From Saccharofermentans sp. (GTDB lineage Bacteria; Bacillota; Clostridia; Saccharofermentanales; Saccharofermentanaceae), in the NCBI GenBank assembly GCA_016292145.1, contig JAEFBA010000002.1:1-64000 (forward strand): a DNA stretch of 64,000 nt. Direction: 5' to 3'. Positions 56,927 to 64,000 of the stretch are shown piece after piece (the stretch's first letter is position 1; each line of letters begins with the position of its first letter). The notes beneath the pieces were generated by a model. The model was not told where the DNA came from, did no database searches, and saw only the letters and a list, made by a program, of their open reading frames with translations. The position numbers and the translations under genes are program-made.

Positions 56927-58258
56927 ATGAGTAAACCGGTCGTGGCAATAGTAGGAAGACCTAATGTAGGTAAATCCTCTCTGTTCAACACAATCTACGG
57001 CGAACGCATTTCCATCGTTCATGACACCCCCGGTGTCACCAGAGACCGTATCTATGCCGAGACTTCCTGGTGCGGCAGAGACTTCATTATGATCGATACG
57101 GGCGGTATTGAGCCCGATACGGGAGATGACATTATCCTGCAGCAGATGCGCGTCCAGGCTGAGATCGCGATCGAGACTGCTGATGTCATCCTTTTTATGT
57201 GCGACCTCAAGAGCGGCCTTACGGCAGCTGATGAGGAGATCGCCGTCATGCTCAGGAAAGCAGGACGTCCCGTTGTTGTCTGCGTCAATAAATCAGACTA
57301 TGTAGGCGATCCGCCGCCGGAATTCTATGAATTCTACAATCTGGGATTAGAGGATGTATGCGCCATCTCGGCAGCTCACAAGCTGGGGCTTGGCGAGATG
57401 CTCGACATGGTCGTATCCAAGTTCCCTCCTGCAGAAGACGGCGAAGGAAAAGACGATACCATAAGAGTTGCGATCATCGGCAGGCCTAATGCCGGAAAGT
57501 CATCGTTATCCAACAGACTTACCGGTACCGAGCGCAGTATCGTATCTGATATTGCGGGTACCACAAGAGATACGATCGACTCCCTGATCGAGAACGAATA
57601 TGGTTCATTTACAATCGTAGACACTGCCGGAATGCGTAAGAAGGGCAAGATCGAAGACGTCATTGAGCGTTATTCGATGGTAAGGGCCCTTGCTGCGGTA
57701 GACAGGGCAGATGTCTGCGTCATCCTGATCGACGCCGAGGCAGGCGTAACAGAGCAGGATGCAAGGATCGCGGGTCTTGCACATGATAACGGCAAGGCTT
57801 CCGTGATCGTAATCAACAAGTGGGATCTTATAGAGAAGCAGACCGGAACTCTTGAGACCATGGAGAAGATCGTAAAAGACCGTCTTCCTTTCATGGATTA
57901 TGCTCCGGTGCTCTTTATTTCCGCCAAGACAGGTCAGCGCACGGATAAGCTTTTCGCGCTGATAAACACAGTATATGAGAATTCCAGGAAACGCCTTACC
58001 ACAAGCGTTCTTAACAAGATGATATCCGAGGCCGTAACACAGGTTCCGACGCCTCAGGACAAGGGCAGACATTTAAGGATCTATTACGGCACACAGGTTT
58101 CCGTGCAGCCGCCTACGTTCGTGCTCTTCGTCAACGACAAGGAATTGTCGCATTTCTCCTATGAGAGATACCTCGAGAACCAGCTTCGAAGAAACTTCGG
58201 ATTTGAAGGCGTTCCAATACGTCTCCTTTTGCGTAATAAGAGCGGCGATGAAGACTGA
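56927..58258 (+). CDS. der: ribosome biogenesis GTPase Der (double Era-like)
   Basis: Two G-domains: GRPNVGKSSLFN and GRPNAGKSSLSN; KH-like C-terminus. Confidence 0.97.
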   Translation: MSKPVVAIVGRPNVGKSSLFNTIYGERISIVHDTPGVTRDRIYAETSWCGRDFIMIDTGGIEPDTGDDIILQQMRVQAEIAIETADVILFMCDLKSGLTAADEEIAVMLRKAGRPVVVCVNKSDYVGDPPPEFYEFYNLGLEDVCAISAAHKLGLGEMLDMVVSKFPPAEDGEGKDDTIRVAIIGRPNAGKSSLSNRLTGTERSIVSDIAGTTRDTIDSLIENEYGSFTIVDTAGMRKKGKIEDVIERYSMVRALAAVDRADVCVILIDAEAGVTEQDARIAGLAHDNGKASVIVINKWDLIEKQTGTLETMEKIVKDRLPFMDYAPVLFISAKTGQRTDKLFALINTVYENSRKRLTTSVLNKMISEAVTQVPTPQDKGRHLRIYYGTQVSVQPPTFVLFVNDKELSHFSYERYLENQLRRNFGFEGVPIRLLLRNKSGDED

Positions 58259-58390
58259 TATTTTGTGAAATATCACAGTCACAAAACCTGCTTATTCAGT
58301 AGCAAAATATTACTCGGTTTAAATTAATAATTATTAGAAGTATCGGCTTTGGGCATGATGCCCGATCTATTAACTTGGGAGAAATCATTT

Positions 58391-60241
58391 ATGGCAGAAA
58401 CAACTATCGAGAACTTAAGAAATATCGCGATCATCGCTCACGTTGACCACGGCAAGACAACGATCGTCGACTCCATGCTCAAGCAGGCAGGCGTTTACCG
58501 TGAGAACGAGACAGTAGTAGAGCAGGTTATGGACTCTAACGACTTGGAGCGTGAGAGAGGTATTACGATCCTTGCAAAGAATACGGCCATTGATTACAAG
58601 GGCATCAGGATCAACGTAGTAGACACTCCCGGCCACGCTGACTTCGGCGGTGAGGTAGAGCGTGTTCTTAAGATGGTTGACTCCGTTCTCCTCGTTGTAG
58701 ACGCATTCGACGGACCTATGCCCCAGACAAGATTCGTTCTCCATAAGGCTCTTGAGTTAGGACTTAAGCCTATCGTCTGCATCAACAAGATCGACCGTCC
58801 TGATGCAAGACCTCTCGAAGTTGTTGACATGGTACTCGATCTCTTCATCGAACTCGGTGCAGATGACGACCAGCTTGAATTCCCCGTTGTATATACATCC
58901 GGTAAGACATGTGTTGCCACACTTGATCTCAAGGAATATGAAGCAGGCAAGGAACTGGATTTCACACCTCTCCTTGATACTGTTGTTAAGTACACACCCT
59001 GCCCTGTAGGCGATCCTGAGGGCCCCATGCAGCTCCTCGTATCCAACATCGATTCAGACCCTTACATCGGAAGGATCGGCGTAGGAAGAGTCGAGAGAGG
59101 CACGATCAAGCAGGGCGAGAACGTCGCACTCGTTACATATGGTGAGGACGGCAAGCGTAACGCAAGAGTCGTTAAGCTCATGAGATTCCACAATCTCGGC
59201 CGTGAGGAAGTAGCTTCCGCATCAATCGGTGAGATTGTATGCGTTGCCGGTATCGCTGACATCAACATCGGCGACACTCTCTGCGATGCACTCAATCCCG
59301 AGCCGCTCCCGTTCGTTAAGATCGACGAGCCTACGATCGCAATGACATTCTCCGTCAACGACAGCCCTTTCGCAGGCCAGGAAGGCAAGTACGTAACATC
59401 ACGTCACTTAAGAGACAGACTCTTTAAGGAAATCGAGACAAACGTTTCCATGAGAGTCGAAGAGACAGATACAACAGAAGCATTCATCGTAAAGGGAAGA
59501 GGAGAGCTCCATCTCTCAGTCCTCATCGAGACAATGCGCCGTGAAGGATATGAGTTCCAGGTAAGCAAGCCGAAGGTCATCATGAAGGAGATCGACGGTG
59601 TGCTCTCTGAGCCTGTCGAGGAGCTCGTAATAGACGTTCCTGAGGAATTCGTCGGCCCTGTCATGGAGAAGATCGGAAAGCGTAAGGGAGAGCTCTTAAA
59701 CATGCTTCCTCCTACCAAGGGATATACACGTCTTGAGTTCAAGATCCCGTCCAGAGGCCTTCTCGGATACCGTACCGAGTTTTTGACCGACACTAAGGGC
59801 AATGGTATAATGAACAGCATTATCTCGGGCTTTGAACCCTTCGCAGGTGAGATCGAGACCAGAAGTCAGGGCGTTCTCGTAGCATTCGAGACCGGCACGG
59901 CTGTAACCTACGGATTGTACAATGCTCAGGATAGAGGTGCACTCTTCATCGGAGCAGGCACACCGGTATACGAAGGCATGATCGTTGGTATCAACCCTAA
60001 GCCTGATGATATTACCGTTAATGTCTGCAAGAAGAAGCATGTAACCAACATGCGTTCTGCAGGTGCGGACGATGCGATGCGTCTTACTCCGCCCCTTGTT
60101 TACTCCCTTGAACAGTGCCTGGAATTTGTCGAAGATGATGAGCTTTGCGAGGTAACTCCCCAGAGCATCAGACTTCGCAAGAAGATCTTGAATAACGACC
60201 TGCGTGCCAAGACACTTGCAAAGGCAAAGAGGGACGCATAA
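58391..60241 (+). CDS. typA: translational GTPase TypA/BipA
   Basis: [52 protein letters not shown]. Confidence 0.97.
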   Translation: MAETTIENLRNIAIIAHVDHGKTTIVDSMLKQAGVYRENETVVEQVMDSNDLERERGITILAKNTAIDYKGIRINVVDTPGHADFGGEVERVLKMVDSVLLVVDAFDGPMPQTRFVLHKALELGLKPIVCINKIDRPDARPLEVVDMVLDLFIELGADDDQLEFPVVYTSGKTCVATLDLKEYEAGKELDFTPLLDTVVKYTPCPVGDPEGPMQLLVSNIDSDPYIGRIGVGRVERGTIKQGENVALVTYGEDGKRNARVVKLMRFHNLGREEVASASIGEIVCVAGIADINIGDTLCDALNPEPLPFVKIDEPTIAMTFSVNDSPFAGQEGKYVTSRHLRDRLFKEIETNVSMRVEETDTTEAFIVKGRGELHLSVLIETMRREGYEFQVSKPKVIMKEIDGVLSEPVEELVIDVPEEFVGPVMEKIGKRKGELLNMLPPTKGYTRLEFKIPSRGLLGYRTEFLTDTKGNGIMNSIISGFEPFAGEIETRSQGVLVAFETGTAVTYGLYNAQDRGALFIGAGTPVYEGMIVGINPKPDDITVNVCKKKHVTNMRSAGADDAMRLTPPLVYSLEQCLEFVEDDELCEVTPQSIRLRKKILNNDLRAKTLAKAKRDA

Positions 60242-60274
60242 AACTTAGAAATTAACGGGGGTAGCCTTTAACTT

Positions 60275-61480
60275 ATGTTATCTAACAAAGTCAGAGTCGC
60301 TCTCAGAGTATTGATAGTAATAGTTCTTTTATTCGGATTCGCGGTATCAGGCGTATACGTCGGATATAACTATGTCATCTCCCAGGACAAGCGTTTCAAC
60401 ACCTTAAAAGAAGATATCAAAGAGGGAAAATACGACATCAAGGCCGATACCGAAGGTGCCGTAACAATAGTCATCAAGAGCGGTGATTCCACATCGGATA
60501 TTGCCGACAAGTTATATGATGCCGGTCTTATCACGAATAAGACCCTTTTCTCGATCATAAGCAAGCTCAACGGTTTTGACGGCGCATATGTTGCCGGCAC
60601 TCATTACCTTTTGAAGGGCTTTACTTATGACGAGCTCATGTATTTTCTTACACTTGCACCTGATGCCGTCAAGGTAACCATTCCCGAGGGATCCACATAT
60701 TACGAGATCAAGAAGATCCTTCACGATGCGGGTCTTAACTTTGACGATGCCGAATTCGACAAGTGCATGAATTCGCCCAACCTTTTCGTTGACTACGAAT
60801 TCGTATCACAGATCGAGATCAAGGAGGGAAGAGACTTTATCCTTGCAGGTTACCTCTATCCCGATACTTATTATTTCGACATCAATGCAAGCCCTGAGTC
60901 CATCATCAGAAGGTTCCTCAACAACATGCAGAACAATCTCCATGACGAGTATTACGTAAGAGCCAAGAAGCTCGGCATGACGATGGATGAGGTCATTACT
61001 CTTGCTTCCGTTATCCAGATGGAGACAGGTAAGGTCCATGACATGATGCTCGTTTCGGCTGTTTTCCACAACAGACTGAAGCACAAGGATGAATCAATGC
61101 ATTTCCTCGGTTCATCTGCCACGATCAACTATCTCATCGAGATGCGCGGCGGCAAGGCTTCGATCCTTCATACTGACGATGAGCTTGGCATAGACAGCCC
61201 CTACAATACATATACGAATCCCGGACTTCCGCCCGGACCTGTGTGCATGCCGGGAAGCTGGGCCATTGCTGCAGCTCTTTATCCTGAGCCGAACTGCAAT
61301 TATCTTTATTTCTGCGCTACCGGTATCGACGGCGGCACGGCATTTGCTACGAATCTCAAGGATCACCAGAAGAATATCGACAAGTATAAGGATAACTGGA
61401 CCAAGGTCAACGAGCCTGAAGAAACGACAGAGACTACAGAGCCCACAGAGAGCTCAGGTCTTGTTGTGCTCGATAACTAG
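60275..61480 (+). CDS. mltG: endolytic transglycosylase MltG (YceG-like)
   Basis: TIPEGSTYYEIKKIL; ITLASVIQMETG; DSPYNTYTNPGLPPGPVCMPG. Confidence 0.93.
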   Translation: MLSNKVRVALRVLIVIVLLFGFAVSGVYVGYNYVISQDKRFNTLKEDIKEGKYDIKADTEGAVTIVIKSGDSTSDIADKLYDAGLITNKTLFSIISKLNGFDGAYVAGTHYLLKGFTYDELMYFLTLAPDAVKVTIPEGSTYYEIKKILHDAGLNFDDAEFDKCMNSPNLFVDYEFVSQIEIKEGRDFILAGYLYPDTYYFDINASPESIIRRFLNNMQNNLHDEYYVRAKKLGMTMDEVITLASVIQMETGKVHDMMLVSAVFHNRLKHKDESMHFLGSSATINYLIEMRGGKASILHTDDELGIDSPYNTYTNPGLPPGPVCMPGSWAIAAALYPEPNCNYLYFCATGIDGGTAFATNLKDHQKNIDKYKDNWTKVNEPEETTETTEPTESSGLVVLDN

Positions 61481-61501
61481 CGTTCTTTCAGGGTATCTGA
61501 G

Positions 61502-62791
61502 ATGGGTTACGACCGTTCACGTTTTGAGATATTAAGCCCTGCCGGCAATCCGGACAAGCTCCGTGCCGCAGTAGCTTACGGCGCTGATGCCGTATACCTC
61601 TCAGGCCAGAGCTACGGTCTTCGTGCTTTCTCCGATAATTTCAGCGAAGATGAGATGAAGGCAGGAATTGCCTATGCTCACGATCATGGCGTCAAGTGCT
61701 ATGTAACTTTGAACGTAATGCCCACGGAAGAGGACCTGGGCGGCTTAGAGCACGCTATTAAGTTCGTAGGGCTTGAGAGCGGCGCTGACGCAGTTCTTAT
61801 CTCCGATCCGGGTGTCTTTACCATGGCGCGCACACTGTGCCCGGATCTTGAGATCCATATCTCGACCCAGGCAAGTGTCACGAACAGCGCTGCATGCAAT
61901 TTCTGGGCCTCCCAGGGCGCGAAAAGAATAGTCCTCGCACGTGAGGTTTCTCTTGAGCAGATCAAGAAGATCCGTGCGGCCATTCCGTCCGACGTCGAAC
62001 TCGAGTGCTTTGTCCACGGCGCAATGTGCGTCTCATATTCCGGAAGATGCCTTCTGTCCAACTATTTCACCGGCCGCCGTTCCAATGGCGGCGCGTGCGC
62101 ACAGCCCTGCAGATGGGGTTATTACGTTGTTGAAGAAAAGCGCCCCGACATCCCGCTTCCCGTCGAGGAAGACAGCCGCGGAACATATATCTTCGGCAGC
62201 CGCGATATCTGCATGATAGACCACATCCCGGAGCTCCTGGATGCAGGCATCAACTCATTCAAGATCGAAGGAAGGATCAAGGGCGCATACTATGCCGCAG
62301 CCGTTACGAAGGTCTACAGGGAAGCTGTTGATCTGTGCTGCAAGGATCCTGATAACTATAAAGTCGACCCGCGCTGGAAGGTCATCCTCGATAAGGTCGT
62401 CCACAGGGATTATGACACGGGGTTCTTTTTCGACAGCCCCGCAGACGATGCAAAGATCGATCCGGACAAGTCCTATAACAAGCCAGCCTTTGTCGTCGGC
62501 GTTACCGAAGGCTTCGACAGCGGGTCCGGACTTATTAAAGTAACCCAGAAGAACAAGCTCTATAAGGGCGACACTCTTAACGTGCTCATGCCTGAAGGCT
62601 ATGTGGCACCTGTCGTTGTAGCCGAGCTTTACGATGCGAAGATGAATCCTGTCGATTCCTGCCCGCATCCTGAGATGACCTTCTTCATGAAGGCCGTATC
62701 GTCTGAAGACGGTGCTGTAGTTGAACTGCCGCCCATGACATTCCTGTCCCGTGACGGTGATAAGGACTTCGGTATTCCGGCTCCGAATTGA
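61502..62791 (+). CDS. peptidase U32 family protein
   Basis: EILSPAGNPDKLRAAVAYGADAVYLSGQSYGLRA; ELECFVHGAMCVSYSGRCLLSNYFTGRRSNGGACAQPCRW. Confidence 0.95.
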   Translation: MGYDRSRFEILSPAGNPDKLRAAVAYGADAVYLSGQSYGLRAFSDNFSEDEMKAGIAYAHDHGVKCYVTLNVMPTEEDLGGLEHAIKFVGLESGADAVLISDPGVFTMARTLCPDLEIHISTQASVTNSAACNFWASQGAKRIVLAREVSLEQIKKIRAAIPSDVELECFVHGAMCVSYSGRCLLSNYFTGRRSNGGACAQPCRWGYYVVEEKRPDIPLPVEEDSRGTYIFGSRDICMIDHIPELLDAGINSFKIEGRIKGAYYAAAVTKVYREAVDLCCKDPDNYKVDPRWKVILDKVVHRDYDTGFFFDSPADDAKIDPDKSYNKPAFVVGVTEGFDSGSGLIKVTQKNKLYKGDTLNVLMPEGYVAPVVVAELYDAKMNPVDSCPHPEMTFFMKAVSSEDGAVVELPPMTFLSRDGDKDFGIPAPN

Positions 62792-62981
62792 ATTAAATAA
62801 GAACTCACGGCTTCATAGAGTGAAGCGGCGAAAACTCCAAGCGCGCCCGTAGACGAGTCTGTGAGATCAGATTTGTTTTCCTTTTTTCCGGCGCGAAAAG
62901 ACGGTCTCAGACAGTCTTTCCGGAAAGTGCCCAAATGTCAGATAACGTTAACTTTTTTGTAACAATTCCTGACATTGGTTG

Positions 62982-62990
62982 TGCTATACT
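62982..62990 (+). promoter_or_regulatory. extended -10 promoter TGCTATACT
   Basis: TG-N-TATACT preceded by inverted repeat AATGTCAG (62934-62941)/CTGACATT (62969-62976). Confidence 0.55.
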
Positions 62991-63038
62991 CAAGCCATCA
63001 AGGAAATGGAACGAATTAGTTCTAGGGAGGTGAGACCA

Positions 63039-63104
63039 ATGGGAAGTGAAACACAAACAAGCAGACGGTTGGTCTTGCTTGATTCAGTAGTTTCCTCCAA
63101 GTAA
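63039..63104 (+). CDS. 21-aa small ORF MGSETQTSRRLVLLDSVVSSK
   Basis: Strong SD GGGAGGTGAGACCA upstream; not in the supplied ORF track because of length. Confidence 0.5.
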   Translation: MGSETQTSRRLVLLDSVVSSK

Positions 63105-63136
63105 GTCTTTACTTAATATTGAGTTATTCTCAAAAG

Positions 63137-63196
63137 ATGAATCAAGAGATCAATCGGAACTTGGAATTACAGCTGAATATTTTTAGTAACAGTTAA
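63137..63196 (+). CDS. 19-aa small ORF MNQEINRNLELQLNIFSNS
   Basis: Second short ORF in the same unit, stop just before the terminator; no strong SD. Confidence 0.25.
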   Translation: MNQEINRNLELQLNIFSNS

Positions 63197-63199
63197 CCC

Positions 63200-63228
63200 A
63201 CTCCCGCACCAATCTGCGGGAGTTTTTC
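63200..63228 (+). terminator. intrinsic terminator
   Basis: ACTCCCGCA CCAATC TGCGGGAGT TTTTC (perfect 9-bp stem). Confidence 0.9.
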
Positions 63229-63295
63229 TTTGCCTGTTGATCGAAAATAACGTTAGCCGTTTTTTGTCTTTGATTTTGCGGCCAAAATACTGTCT

Positions 63296-63328
63296 AAAAA
63301 GCTGACTTTTCACAAAAGTCAGCTTTTT
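63296..63328. terminator. bidirectional terminator
   Basis: AAAAAGCTGACTTTT CAC AAAAGTCAGCTTTTT (perfect 15-bp stem). Confidence 0.8.
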
Positions 63329-63394
63329 GGCTATGTTTTTGTCCCCATATTAAAAGACAAAAAACGATTTTCCGGATCACGGGAAGAAGCCTGC

Positions 63395-63440
63395 TTGACA
63401 ATTACAGACTATCGCAGTAGTATGGACTATAGGAATAGTC
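63395..63440 (+). promoter_or_regulatory. blaI promoter with two related operators
   Basis: TTGACA 63395-63400, 17-nt spacer, TAGTAT 63418-63423; GACTATCGCAGTAGT (63407-63421) and GACTATAGGAATAGTC (63425-63440). Confidence 0.65.
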
Positions 63441-63453
63441 TGGAGGATCTAAC

Positions 63454-63810
63454 ATGAGTGAGAAACTGTTTGACAGCGAAGCAAAGGTCATGGAGATCAT
63501 TTGGGAGAAGTGGCCGCTTTCTGCCAAGGAGATAAGCCTGATCGCCGCTGACACCATCGGATGGAATAAGAACACGACCTATACGGTCATCAAAAAGCTC
63601 GAAGCCAAGGGCTTCATCAGACGTGATGAGCCGGGCTTCATCTGCACACCGCTTGTAAGCCGTGAACAGATGCAGAAGCAGGAGACGGAATCACTGATAA
63701 ACAGGTTTTTCGGAGGCTCCAAAAAGGCTTTGTTCTCTGCACTGATCGATAAGGAAGATCTCACGGAAGAGCAGGCGGAGGAGCTTCAGAGGATCATTGA
63801 TAAGTGGTGA
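63454..63810 (+). CDS. BlaI/MecI/CopY family transcriptional repressor
   Basis: EAKVMEIIWEKWPLSAKEI..NKNTTYTVIKKLEAKGFIRRDE. Confidence 0.9.
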   Translation: MSEKLFDSEAKVMEIIWEKWPLSAKEISLIAADTIGWNKNTTYTVIKKLEAKGFIRRDEPGFICTPLVSREQMQKQETESLINRFFGGSKKALFSALIDKEDLTEEQAEELQRIIDKW

Positions 63811-63816
63811 GATAAG

Positions 63817-64000
63817 ATGCTGGGTGAGATTTGTTACTGGATCGTTAATATGAGCATTACCGCCTCTGTAATGGGGCTGATAATACTGCTCATAAGAAGG
63901 ATAAAGTTCATTCCTCACAGAGTGACTGTCTTTTTGTGGCTGATCCCGTTCATCAGAATGACTGTTCCTTTCGGGATCAACAGTCCGTACAGCCTTATGT
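63817..64000 (+). CDS. M56/BlaR1 family metallopeptidase, N-terminal fragment cut by window edge
   Basis: MLGEICYWIVNMSITASVMGLIILLIRRIKFIPHRVTVFLWLIPFIRMTVPFGINSPYSLM; 6 nt after the BlaI stop. Confidence 0.8.
   Translation, partial: MLGEICYWIVNMSITASVMGLIILLIRRIKFIPHRVTVFLWLIPFIRMTVPFGINSPYSLM

Overview
64 kb of a low-to-mid-GC Gram-positive chromosome, probably an anaerobic Clostridia plant-fibre degrader; this is inferred from the gene content and no 16S is present. I saw no prophage, IS element or CRISPR array. Main blocks: (i) 0-4.5 kb, end of an FtsX-like permease, methyltransferase, MarR regulator with a perfect operator, flavodoxin-like protein, XRE regulator, YhfC-like protease. 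(ii) 4.5-12.5 kb, three tandem FecR-domain proteins with Pro/Thr-rich stalks, then a CHASE2-class III nucleotide cyclase and an MBL-GAF-GGDEF fusion. This is the strongest candidate for an undescribed signalling system. (iii) 12.5-16.9 kb, a zinc-ribbon membrane protein, a possible structured RNA, CIRCE-controlled hsp20, and a lipoprotein with two tandem cystatin-like QVVAG motifs. (iv) 17-31 kb, a hexuronate utilisation locus (GntR, uxuB, uxuA, YesL-like, SASA esterase, Lpl-type ABC transporter, uxaC, eda, kdgK). (v) 31-49 kb, large membrane proteins, a domain-swapped GH3, a STAS-like/J-like membrane protein, pseudouridine synthase, Smr, UDG, tRNA-Gln with an adjacent possible mazF relic, PIG-L deacetylase, YfhO, GH9. 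(vi) 49-64 kb, flavoproteins, surE, and a conserved housekeeping run (RluA-like, murI, DUF1934, rpmF, der, typA, mltG, U32), then a short terminator-bounded unit with two tiny ORFs, and blaI/blaR1-like genes at the right edge. All homology calls come from reading the translations; no database search was run.
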